From contig DGXY01000117.1 of NCBI GenBank assembly GCA_002396885.1, forward strand, positions 3,287-10,215: a DNA stretch of 6,929 nucleotides. The letters are read 5' to 3'. The notes beneath the pieces are model-generated. The model was not told where the DNA came from. It saw only the letters and a program-made list of their open reading frames with translations, and ran no database searches. This document shows positions 1 to 5,431 of the stretch, piece by piece. Each line of letters begins with the position of its first letter. The first letter of the stretch is position 1. This DNA is from Akkermansiaceae bacterium UBA5020 (GTDB lineage Bacteria; Verrucomicrobiota; Verrucomicrobiia; Verrucomicrobiales; DEV007). A program made the translations under genes and the position numbers.

Positions 1-710
1 TGGGTGATGCCACCGGCTTCACCGGAGACGACGCGCGATCCGCGGAAGGCATCGAGCAGGGAGGTTTTGCCGTGGTCAACGTGCCCCATGAAAGTGACGA
101 CCGGTGGCCGCAGGCGGAGCTTGTCCTCCTCGACCTCCTTGATGTCCTGCACCTCGGGGACCTCGATGACTTCCTCCACCTTGTGGACGCCGGCGCCTTT
201 TTCGCGGCGCTCTTTCTCGAAAACAAAGCCGTGCTTTTCGCAGACTTTCGCGGCAATCTCGGGCTCGATCGCTTGGGTCAGAGTCGCGAAGATCTCCATC
301 TCCATGAGATCCTTCATCAACTCGACGGGCCGCAGTTCCATCATCGCGGCGAGCTCCTTGATGATGATGGGCGGCTTGAAGTGGATGATCTTCTTGTCAC
401 CGACGAGCTCGACGGACTTGGTCGGCTCCTCCTCGGGCTCGATGGCCTCAGGCTCGGCGGAAGCAGCTGCCGCGACGCGATTGGCCGCCTTCGCTTCGGC
501 GAGCGAGGCCACGGTGTCGCCGGTGCCCAAGTGACCGTAGAGAGAACCCTGATCCGCGGCCGCAGCTGTGACTTTACCCTTGCGCGCGCCCTTCCGCTCC
601 CCTTTCTCGAAGAGGTTCAAGGCCTCGGCCTTTTGCTCGTCGAGCGATTTGGATTCGGTCTCGACCGATTCCCGGGGGTCTTTGGCAGGGCTGATTTTGC
701 GGGGGGGCAT
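1..710 (-). CDS. infB: Translation initiation factor IF-2, N-terminal part (cut by window edge)
   Basis: IF-2 is the GTPase that brings initiator tRNA to the 30S subunit and promotes 50S joining. Only the first 236 residues are in the window. Residues 1-95 are a charged, Ala/Lys/Glu-rich linker. Residues about 113-165 form the IF2_N helical domain (IIIKELA...VELMKDLM). The GTPase domain begins near residue 203 with the P-loop GHVDHGKT at 209-216, and the switch I end GGIT is visible at the edge. The N-terminal extension before the G domain is about 200 residues, short compared with many bacterial IF-2 proteins. The ATG at 710 is the only plausible start: an in-frame stop lies 11 codons upstream with no ATG, GTG or TTG between. 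There is no Shine-Dalgarno site; the 20 bases before the start are 16 pyrimidines. It lies 114 bases downstream of nusA on the same strand, the usual operon order. The identification is very secure. Confidence 0.97.
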   Translation of the reverse strand, partial: MPPRKISPAKDPRESVETESKSLDEQKAEALNLFEKGERKGARKGKVTAAAADQGSLYGHLGTGDTVASLAEAKAANRVAAAASAEPEAIEPEEEPTKSVELVGDKKIIHFKPPIIIKELAAMMELRPVELMKDLMEMEIFATLTQAIEPEIAAKVCEKHGFVFEKERREKGAGVHKVEEVIEVPEVQDIKEVEEDKLRLRPPVVTFMGHVDHGKTSLLDAFRGSRVVSGEAGGIT

Positions 711-762
711 AAGGAAGATCGGGCAGAATGGCGTGACGCTTTACCGTCGGAGACTGGAAATG

Positions 763-791
763 AACTTTGAAGTTTTGTAAGGCGTTGTCAA
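763..791 (-). promoter_or_regulatory. Possible weak promoter in the nusA-infB gap
   Basis: On the minus strand the gap between nusA and infB has a perfect -35 hexamer TTGACA (791 to 786). About 16-17 bases further is an AT-rich stretch (CAAAGT/AAAGTT, 769 to 763) that matches TATAAT in only 2-3 positions. It could give infB an internal promoter in addition to read-through from nusA. The -10 match is poor, so this is tentative. Confidence 0.25.
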
Positions 792-824
792 TCCGCGATG
801 GCCGAGCCCCTGGCCCGGGGCCAA

Positions 825-2150
825 TCATTCGGCCGGATCTCCCGAGGCCACTTCAACGGCCGGTTCTTCATCGGCCACAGGGGCGGGAGCTGCCGCGACG
901 GTGCCACCGGTGGCGACGACGGCGCGGTTGCGGATCTCGCGGGCTTCTTCCACGGGGATGTCGAGGATCCCGGCGATGTCGACCTCGTCGACGTCGTTGG
1001 CGAGGATTTCGAGGCTGTTGAGGCCGCTGCGCACGAGCGCGATGGCCATGCTTTGCTCGATTCCGGCGCCCTTGGCGATGGCATTGGCGGCTCCGGCGAC
1101 CTGGGCCTCGAAGGCCTCGTGGGCGGACTCGTCCTTCTGCACCTGCACATCCCAACCGGTGAGGCGGGCGGTGAGGCGGGCATTCTGGCCGCGGCGGCCG
1201 ATCGCCTTGGAGAGTTCTTCCTCATCCACTTTCACGAGGACAGACTTCTTCGCCTCGTCGACGGTGATGGACTTGATCTCGGCGGGCTTGAGGGCCTCGG
1301 TCACGAGCAGGCGGATGTCATCGCTCCAGCGAATGATGTCGACTTTCTCGTTGTTCAACTCGCGGACGATGTTCTTGACGCGGGCACCGCGCAAGCCGAC
1401 GCAGGCGCCGACCGGGTCGACTTTTTCATCAGCGCTGTAGACGGCGACCTTGGTGCGGTAGCCGGCTTCGCGGGCGAGTGAGCGGATCTCGACGGTGCGG
1501 TCGGCGATCTCGCTCACCTCGGATTCAAAGAGGCGGCGCACGAAATTCGGATGACTGCGAGAAAGGATAATCTCAGGACCACGGGCCCCGTTCTCCACCG
1601 CCACGACGTAGGCACGGACACGGTCGCCGACGTTGTATTCCTCGGTCGAGACACGCTCGCGCTGGTTCATCACGCCCTCGAACTTGCCGAGGTCGATGTA
1701 GACGTCGCCACGCTCGAAGCGGCGCACCGTGCCCGAGACGATGTCGCCGGCGCGGTCCTTGAACTCATCATAAATCATCTCCTTCTCGGCCTGGCGGAGA
1801 CGCTGCATCATCGTCTGCTTCGCGGTCTGCGCGGCGATGCGGCCGAAGTTCTTCGGCGTGATGTCCACTTCGAGGTCGGAACCCACGTCGATGCCGGGGC
1901 TGATACGACGGGCCGTGAAAATGTCGATTTCCTCGTAGGGGTTGGTCACGCGATCCCTCACCACAAGCGTGGCAAAGGCCCGGATGTCGCCTTTCTCCGG
2001 CTCAATCCTGATGCGCATCTCCCGGGCCGGGCCGATGCTCTTGCGCGATGCCGAGAGCAGGGCGGTCTCGAGCGCCTCGATCATCGTATCGCGCTTGATG
2101 CCCTTCTCCTTCTCGTAATATTCGAAAAGTGCCAGTAGTTCGTTTGTCAT
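825..2150 (-). CDS. nusA: Transcription termination/antitermination factor NusA
   Basis: NusA binds RNA polymerase and nascent RNA, and modulates pausing, intrinsic termination and antitermination. The 441-residue product has the family layout: N-terminal RNAP-binding domain (about 1-132), S1 domain (about 134-198), KH1 with GACVGLRG ending near 255, KH2 with GRRG at 318-321, then one helical repeat (about 355-412) and an Ala/Pro/Glu-rich acidic tail. E. coli NusA (495 aa) has two C-terminal acidic repeats; here only one such module is apparent. I chose the ATG at 2150. A TTG at 2159 would add three residues (MEK). GGAG motifs lie 3 and 11 bases before the ATG, while the TTG has GGAG only 2 bases away, so the ATG fits better. 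infB follows; rimP, usually upstream, is absent, and the upstream neighbour is divergent. An intrinsic terminator in the leader suggests attenuation control. Confidence 0.97.
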   Translation of the reverse strand: MTNELLALFEYYEKEKGIKRDTMIEALETALLSASRKSIGPAREMRIRIEPEKGDIRAFATLVVRDRVTNPYEEIDIFTARRISPGIDVGSDLEVDITPKNFGRIAAQTAKQTMMQRLRQAEKEMIYDEFKDRAGDIVSGTVRRFERGDVYIDLGKFEGVMNQRERVSTEEYNVGDRVRAYVVAVENGARGPEIILSRSHPNFVRRLFESEVSEIADRTVEIRSLAREAGYRTKVAVYSADEKVDPVGACVGLRGARVKNIVRELNNEKVDIIRWSDDIRLLVTEALKPAEIKSITVDEAKKSVLVKVDEEELSKAIGRRGQNARLTARLTGWDVQVQKDESAHEAFEAQVAGAANAIAKGAGIEQSMAIALVRSGLNSLEILANDVDEVDIAGILDIPVEEAREIRNRAVVATGGTVAAAPAPVADEEPAVEVASGDPAE

Positions 2151-2153
2151 TTT

Positions 2154-2165
2154 CTCCAACGCTCC
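2154..2165 (-). promoter_or_regulatory. Duplicated GGAG ribosome-binding site of nusA
   Basis: Two TTGGAG copies stand before nusA, with GGAG at 2165-2162 and 2157-2154, which are 11 and 3 bases from the ATG at 2150. One copy overlaps the alternative TTG start at 2159. This is the clearest Shine-Dalgarno-like signal in the window. It favours the ATG, though neither spacing is ideal. Confidence 0.5.
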
Positions 2166-2188
2166 AAAAGGTCCTCAGATGTTGAGAC

Positions 2189-2214
2189 AAAAAAAAGCGG
2201 GACTAGCCCACTTT
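2189..2214 (-). terminator. Intrinsic terminator in the nusA leader (putative attenuator)
   Basis: Read on the minus strand, AAAGUGGG (2214-2207) pairs with CCCGCUUU (2201-2194) across the five-base loop CUAGU. The U-tract runs through 2189, eight U in all and three of them in the stem. One pair is U-G. On the plus strand that position is a C-A mismatch and no U-tract follows, so the signal belongs to the minus strand. It ends 38 bases before the nusA ATG, and no minus-strand gene lies just upstream that would need terminating. Attenuation of nusA, or the end of a small RNA, are the two readings. The structure is seen; the role is inferred. Confidence 0.7.
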
Positions 2215-2294
2215 CATCAAACCAAGCGCGAACGCCCGGTGTCTCAAGTATGCAGGGAGATGAAGTTATTCCCCTCCCACTGCTTAGACAACAC
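2189..2294 (-). ncRNA. Structured nusA 5' leader RNA (candidate cis-regulator or sRNA)
   Basis: Three consecutive stem-loops lie in the untranslated region before nusA. Stem 1 pairs GUCU-AAG (2289-2283) with CUU-G-AGAC (2248-2241) with one bulged G, and has an inner helix GGGAG (2278-2274) with CUCCC (2259-2255). Stem 2 pairs ACCGGGCG (2240-2233) with CGCUUGGU (2228-2221) around a UUCG loop, using two G-U pairs that would be A-C mismatches on the other strand. Stem 3 is the terminator at 2189-2214. I recognise no known RNA family. The 5' end is unknown: a weak promoter-like pair (TTGTCT 2291-2286, 17 bases, TAACTT 2268-2263) lies inside stem 1. If that promoter is real, stem 1 would instead be a DNA inverted repeat (operator) and the RNA would begin near 2256. 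Confidence 0.45.
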
Positions 2295-2367
2295 GGAAAT
2301 CCCCGCAAATCAAGTCGTGATTCGTTGAAAATCGCGCCTTTCCGTCGGACCGGTAACGATTCACACC

Positions 2368-3060
2368 ATGCCTCACGATCCTCCCGCAGTCGTCAGCTTC
2401 GATGCTGCCGGCACCCTCATCCATCTCGCCGAGCCGGTCGGAGTCACCTACGCTCGTGTCGCCGCCGAACACGGCGTGACCGCGGATCCCGCCGCGATCG
2501 GCCGTGCCTTCGGGACGATCTGGAAGCGCACCCCGCCGCCCTTTTCCCAGACTGCCCCAGACCCCGCCGATGATCCCCACGAACGGGCTTGGTGGAGTCG
2601 TCTCGTCCGCGCCGTCTTCGCCGAGACCGGGATCCCCTTCTCCGACGAGGCCCACTACGCTTCCTTTTTTGACGCCCTCTACCTCCGCTTCGAGGAGCCC
2701 GGCACTTGGCTCGCCGAACCGGGGACGGACGAGATCCTCCGCCGCATCGCCGAAGCCCACCGCTGCATCGTTCTCTCGAATTTCGATGCCCGCCTCCGCC
2801 GCATCCTCGCCGACCTCGGGTTGCTCGATCCCTTCGAAACCCTTTTCCTCTCGTGCGAAGAGCGCCTCTCCAAGCCCGATCCGCGCCTCTTCGGGCGAGT
2901 CAGCGAGCGCCTCGGCGTCGCGCCCGCCGCGATCCTCCACGTCGGCGATGATCCCATCTGCGACTGGGCCGGAGCCGAGGCCGCCGGATTCCGTCACTTC
3001 CGCGTCGGGCGAGACCAACAGAACCTGCGCGATCTTCTCGTCGAACTTTCGCTTGCGTGA
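2368..3060 (+). CDS. HAD-superfamily hydrolase, REG-2/HDHD3-like (subfamily IA)
   Basis: This 230-residue cytosolic protein has all four HAD motifs: I FDAAGTL (nucleophile Asp12), II VLSN (Ser137), III K169 in SKPDP, and IV HVGDDPICD (Asp194, Asp195, Asp199). An alpha-helical cap lies between motifs I and II (about residues 20-115). Motif I is unusual: the second Asp of DxDGT, normally the general acid/base in phosphatases, is Ala14. DxxGT variants without this Asp occur in the REG-2/HDHD3 branch and in phosphonatases, so the fold assignment is firm but phosphatase activity cannot be assumed, and the substrate is unknown. The ATG at 2368 is the first in frame ahead of motif I; there is no Shine-Dalgarno site. 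The gene is divergent from nusA, and its stop codon overlaps the -35 element of the tRNA-Lys promoter. Confidence 0.9.
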   Translation: MPHDPPAVVSFDAAGTLIHLAEPVGVTYARVAAEHGVTADPAAIGRAFGTIWKRTPPPFSQTAPDPADDPHERAWWSRLVRAVFAETGIPFSDEAHYASFFDALYLRFEEPGTWLAEPGTDEILRRIAEAHRCIVLSNFDARLRRILADLGLLDPFETLFLSCEERLSKPDPRLFGRVSERLGVAPAAILHVGDDPICDWAGAEAAGFRHFRVGRDQQNLRDLLVELSLA

Positions 3061-3080
3061 CCCCAGAGCATCGGTATAAT
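3053..3080 (+). promoter_or_regulatory. Promoter of tRNA-Lys, with GC-rich discriminator
   Basis: A perfect TATAAT lies at 3075-3080. A partial -35 element TTGCGT lies at 3053-3058, 16 bases upstream, and overlaps the last codons and stop of the HAD gene. The bases right after the -10 (CCCCGC, 3081-3086) form a GC-rich discriminator, a known hallmark of stringently controlled stable-RNA promoters. The start would be near 3086-3089, giving a leader of about 35 bases that RNase P would remove. This is the best sigma-70-type promoter in the window. Confidence 0.7.
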
Positions 3081-3091
3081 CCCCGCTCTGC

Positions 3092-3115
3092 CCGGTCCGC
3101 ACTTCGCGGATCCGG
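3092..3115 (+). other. GC-rich hairpin in the tRNA-Lys 5' leader
   Basis: CCGG (3092-3095) pairs with CCGG (3112-3115), and TCCGC (3096-3100) pairs with GCGGA (3106-3110). The loop is ACTTC and T3111 is bulged, so there are nine pairs. It ends eight bases before the mature tRNA 5' end. It may shape the precursor for RNase P or slow read-through from the HAD gene. No U-tract follows, so it is not a standard terminator. Confidence 0.45.
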
Positions 3116-3123
3116 TATCCAAC

Positions 3124-3196
3124 GGAAAGGTAGCTCAGTTGGTAGAGCAGTTGGCTTTTAACCAATTGGTCCTGGGTTCGAGTCCCAGCCCTTCCA
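3124..3196 (+). tRNA. tRNA-Lys, anticodon UUU
   Basis: The 73-base cloverleaf is complete. The acceptor arms are 3124-3130 and 3189-3195, the D stem is GCTC/GAGC (3133-3136, 3145-3148), the anticodon stem is 3150-3154 with 3162-3166, the T stem is CTGGG/CCCAG (3172-3176, 3184-3188) with loop TTCGAGT, and the discriminator is A3196. The anticodon TTT is at 3157-3159 in the loop CTTTTAA, decoding AAA and AAG as lysine. The body closely matches bacterial tRNA-Lys. CCA is not encoded (CTT follows), so CCA-adding enzyme is required. The acceptor stem has one mismatch, A3128 opposite C3191 (position 5-68); the other six pairs are Watson-Crick. Confidence 0.96.
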
Positions 3197-3207
3197 CTTC
3201 CCCCTCC

Positions 3208-3235
3208 CCTGCCGAGACCGCTCGTCTCCGGCAGG
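3208..3235. terminator. Hairpin between convergent tRNA-Lys and L,D-transpeptidase genes
   Basis: CCTGCCG (3208-3214) pairs perfectly with CGGCAGG (3229-3235), and AGAC (3215-3218) pairs with GTCT (3224-3227) around the loop CGCTC, with one bulged C. It begins 12 bases after the tRNA and one base beyond the transpeptidase stop codon on the other strand, so it is placed to serve both converging transcripts. Neither strand shows a U-tract after it. It is therefore either a U-poor terminator or only a 3'-end stabilising hairpin. Confidence 0.55.
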
Positions 3236-3236
3236 C

Positions 3237-4286
3237 TCACCGCCCCGGCGCCTGTGGTGCCATGATCGTGAAATTGGTGCCTGTCGAGGTCTGAGGCGAG
3301 GTCGCTTTCGGGGTCGTCAGGAGGATGGTTCCCGGCGCGGCGAGTTCGTAGAGGGTGCGCGCAAAATTATCGGGGATGTGGAGACGGCTGCGGAATTCCT
3401 CGACCACGACGGGCGAGCTGCCTTCGTCGAGCGAGAGCACGGTCCAGGGACGGACGGGTTTGCCGGGCACGATCGAATTCGCCCCAGGCGCGGCGCCCTC
3501 CAGCATCAGGAAAACGCCTGAGGGAATGGGGATGTGGGGATCGCGGATGCCCACGGGCGTCTGGCCGATGAGGATGCCGTTGCGATAGACATAGAGCGTC
3601 CGGTCGGCGCCGCTGAGGAGGAAATTGACGGGTCCCGACGGACTGCGGCCCGGGTCCCAGATCGGCTTGCCCACGAGCGCAGGCGCCGGACGCGAAGTCG
3701 GATCGACGTTGGACGCGAGGAGGATGGAGGCCGGCTTCTTGGAGGTCGCCGGCTTCGACTGCCGCCGAGTAATGACCACCGTGCCGCCCTTTTCGGTGAT
3801 CGAAAAGAGCTTATCCGAAAACTCATGAGGGAGCCGCACGCAGCCGTGGGAGGCGGGGTAGCCAGGGAGCTGGCCGGCGTGCATCGCGATCCCGCTCCAG
3901 GTGAGGCGCTGCATGTTCGGCATTTGCGCACCCTTGTAGATGCTCGACTCGTGCACCTTGTTCTTTTCGAGGATGGTGAAAACGCCGGTGGGGGTCTCGT
4001 GTCCCGGTGCACCGGAGCTGACCGTTGAGCGCGCGATGAGGACGCCGTTGCGATAGACGTAGGCGATCTGATCGTCGAGGCTCACGACGACTAGAAGCGG
4101 CCCGGAAGGCGCACGCTCGGGATACCATTCGAATTGTCCTGGAGCGAGAGCCACCGGACCGGAATTCACCGGGGCCTGGTTCTTCTTTTTCTTGAGCAAC
4201 TGCGCGGAAGCCTCGCCGTGACCGAGGGCCACGAGGACGGCGAGAAAAGAACAGAGGAGAAGGCGGCGGAAGGCGTGGGAAGACAT
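3237..4286 (-). CDS. Secreted L,D-transpeptidase (YkuD) with degenerate second YkuD-like domain
   Basis: YkuD enzymes form L,D-crosslinks in peptidoglycan or attach proteins to it, outside the cytoplasmic membrane. The 349-residue product starts with a Sec signal peptide (basic start, hydrophobic core about 8-22, likely cleavage after ASA at 28), then a Lys-rich stretch. The first domain (about 52-174) has the catalytic pattern His136 ... SHGCVRL with Cys149 and Arg151. A second segment (about 209-325) repeats the first: W-x-P-x-R-x-PSGP, then YVYRNG-hydrophobic-LI, then PSGVF-x-x-LE, matching W54, YVYRNG at 76-81 and PTGVF at 99-103. It lacks the His and the HGC motif. An internal duplication with an inactive copy is therefore likely; the second copy may bind substrate or stabilise the first. 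No Shine-Dalgarno site is present, and the leader is pyrimidine-rich. It converges with tRNA-Lys and diverges from the aldolase gene. Confidence 0.93.
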   Translation of the reverse strand: MSSHAFRRLLLCSFLAVLVALGHGEASAQLLKKKKNQAPVNSGPVALAPGQFEWYPERAPSGPLLVVVSLDDQIAYVYRNGVLIARSTVSSGAPGHETPTGVFTILEKNKVHESSIYKGAQMPNMQRLTWSGIAMHAGQLPGYPASHGCVRLPHEFSDKLFSITEKGGTVVITRRQSKPATSKKPASILLASNVDPTSRPAPALVGKPIWDPGRSPSGPVNFLLSGADRTLYVYRNGILIGQTPVGIRDPHIPIPSGVFLMLEGAAPGANSIVPGKPVRPWTVLSLDEGSSPVVVEEFRSRLHIPDNFARTLYELAAPGTILLTTPKATSPQTSTGTNFTIMAPQAPGR

Positions 4287-4292
4287 GGAGGA

Positions 4293-4320
4293 ATGATGGC
4301 CGCAAATCGGGCAATTTCAA
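4293..4320 (-). promoter_or_regulatory. Possible promoter of the L,D-transpeptidase gene
   Basis: On the minus strand TTGAAA (4320-4315) is followed after 16 bases by CATCAT (4298-4293), which matches four positions of TATAAT. The expected start would fall about seven bases further, at or very near the ATG at 4286, which would make the mRNA leaderless or nearly so. That fits the absence of a Shine-Dalgarno site, but the match is modest. Confidence 0.3.
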
Positions 4321-4387
4321 TCGCTCCGGCATGACGGGACTTGCCCCGGCATCCGCTTTCTGGAGAATGGCTATCTTCGCCGCTATC

Positions 4388-5431
4388 ATGCCCACCCCTT
4401 TCCCATTCTCCCTTAGCCGCCATCTGGGCGAAGGGCAGGTCATCCCCGCGATGCCCCTCGCGCTGGAGGCGGACCGGACCTGGTCGAGGCGGCACCAGCG
4501 GGCCCTGATCCGTTATTACCTCGAGTCCGGCGCGGGCGGACTTGCGGTCGCGGTGCACACGACCCAGTTCGAGATCCGCGCGCCCGAGCACGGCCTCTTG
4601 GAGCCCGTCCTTCGTTTTTCGGCCGAAGAGGTGCGGCGTCATCTCGATCCGGAGCGGCCCTTCGCCCTGATCGCCGGAGTCTGCGGCAAGACCGTCCAAG
4701 CCATCGCCGAGTCTTCGCTGGCGCGCGAACTCGGCTACGACGCGGCGCTCCTCAGTCTCACGGGCCTCGGCGGGGCTTCCGACGAGGAATTGGTCGAGCA
4801 CTGCCGGAGGATCGGGCAAATTCTCCCGCTCGTCGGCTTTTACCTCCAGCCGGCCATCGGGGGACGCCGCTACAGCTACGATTTCTGGAGGGCCTTTGTG
4901 GAGATCGAATCGGTCGTGGCCATCAAGATCGCCCCTTTCGACCGCTACGCGACCCTCGACGTGGTGCGCGCCGTCGCGGAAAGCGGGAGAACCGATCTCG
5001 CCCTCTACACCGGCAACGACGATCACATCATCGGCGATCTCATCACCCCCTTCCCCTGGGGCGATCCGCCGCGCCGCATCGTGGGTGGTTTGTTAGGACA
5101 ATGGGCCGTCGGGACACGACGCGCCGTCGCCTTGCTCGAATCCGTCAAGACGGAGGAACGCAGCGCCGCGGCGTGGTCGGCGCTCGATGCCTCTCTCACG
5201 GATCTGAACGCGGCCCTTTTCGACCCGGCGCATCGTTTCGCCGGCTGCATCGCGGGCATTCAGGAAATGCTCCGACGCGACGGGCTCGTCCCTTCCCGCG
5301 CCTGCCTCGATCCCGACGAGGTTCTCTCACCCGGCCAGTCCGCCGAGATCGATCGAGTCCTCGCCGCCTATCCGGATTGGCTCGATCGCGAATACATCGC
5401 CCAAAACCTCGGGCGCTGGCTCGCCGACTGA
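4388..5431 (+). CDS. Dihydrodipicolinate synthase/N-acetylneuraminate lyase family protein (class I aldolase type)
   Basis: This is a TIM-barrel protein of the DHDPS/NAL superfamily, whose members use a Schiff-base lysine to add or remove pyruvate or related keto acids. From the ATG at 4388 it has 347 residues, longer than the usual 290-300. The likely Schiff-base lysine is Lys180 (VAIKIAPF), and the usual Tyr of the LYN-P strand is Tyr152 in GFYLQP. The GTTGE loop of true DHDPS is replaced by HTTQFE (57-62), so lysine biosynthesis is unlikely; a catabolic lyase or aldolase is a better guess, with unknown substrate. The C-terminal 60-70 residues extend beyond the usual barrel. Upstream ATGs at 4331 and 4367 are in frame but would add residues before the first family-like region (VIPAMPLAL). 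No start has a clear Shine-Dalgarno site. An RraA-family gene follows after 22 bases, suggesting cotranscription. Confidence 0.85.
   Translation: MPTPFPFSLSRHLGEGQVIPAMPLALEADRTWSRRHQRALIRYYLESGAGGLAVAVHTTQFEIRAPEHGLLEPVLRFSAEEVRRHLDPERPFALIAGVCGKTVQAIAESSLARELGYDAALLSLTGLGGASDEELVEHCRRIGQILPLVGFYLQPAIGGRRYSYDFWRAFVEIESVVAIKIAPFDRYATLDVVRAVAESGRTDLALYTGNDDHIIGDLITPFPWGDPPRRIVGGLLGQWAVGTRRAVALLESVKTEERSAAAWSALDASLTDLNAALFDPAHRFAGCIAGIQEMLRRDGLVPSRACLDPDEVLSPGQSAEIDRVLAAYPDWLDREYIAQNLGRWLAD

Noticed and set aside
72..770. Plus-strand open frames over the infB and nusA genes.
   Set aside because: They are antisense to IF-2 and NusA sequences with diagnostic motifs; their products are repetitive and without recognisable domains.
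811..823. Hairpin TGGCC/GGCCA right after the nusA stop codon as a terminator.
   Set aside because: The stem is only five pairs with a three-base loop and no U-tract on either strand. infB lies downstream on the same strand and should be reached by read-through.
574..828. Possible small gene (ylxR-like) between nusA and infB.
   Set aside because: The 84-codon frame overlaps the real infB start in another frame and lacks the YlxR RNA-binding pattern; its product looks like out-of-frame translation.
2325..2360. Promoter for the HAD gene (TTGAAA at 2325 with TAACGAT at 2354).
   Set aside because: The spacing is about 23 bases, too long for a sigma-70 promoter, and no other convincing pair was found upstream of 2368.
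3124..3235. tRNA gene as an integration (att) site for a mobile element.
   Set aside because: No repeat of the tRNA 3' end was noticed in the window and no integrase or phage gene is present.
2284..3240. Long minus-strand open frame (318 codons) opposite the HAD gene and tRNA.
   Set aside because: It overlaps the well-supported HAD gene and the whole tRNA-Lys on the other strand, shows no domain motifs, and reads as low-complexity Gly/Glu/Ala/Arg typical of antisense frames in GC-rich genes.
4331..4387. N-terminal extension of the DHDPS-family protein from the ATG at 4331.
   Set aside because: The extra residues would precede the first conserved strand, have no Shine-Dalgarno site, and fall in the short divergent promoter region shared with the transpeptidase gene. 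They do contain a short hydrophobic run, so a start at 4367 is not fully excluded.
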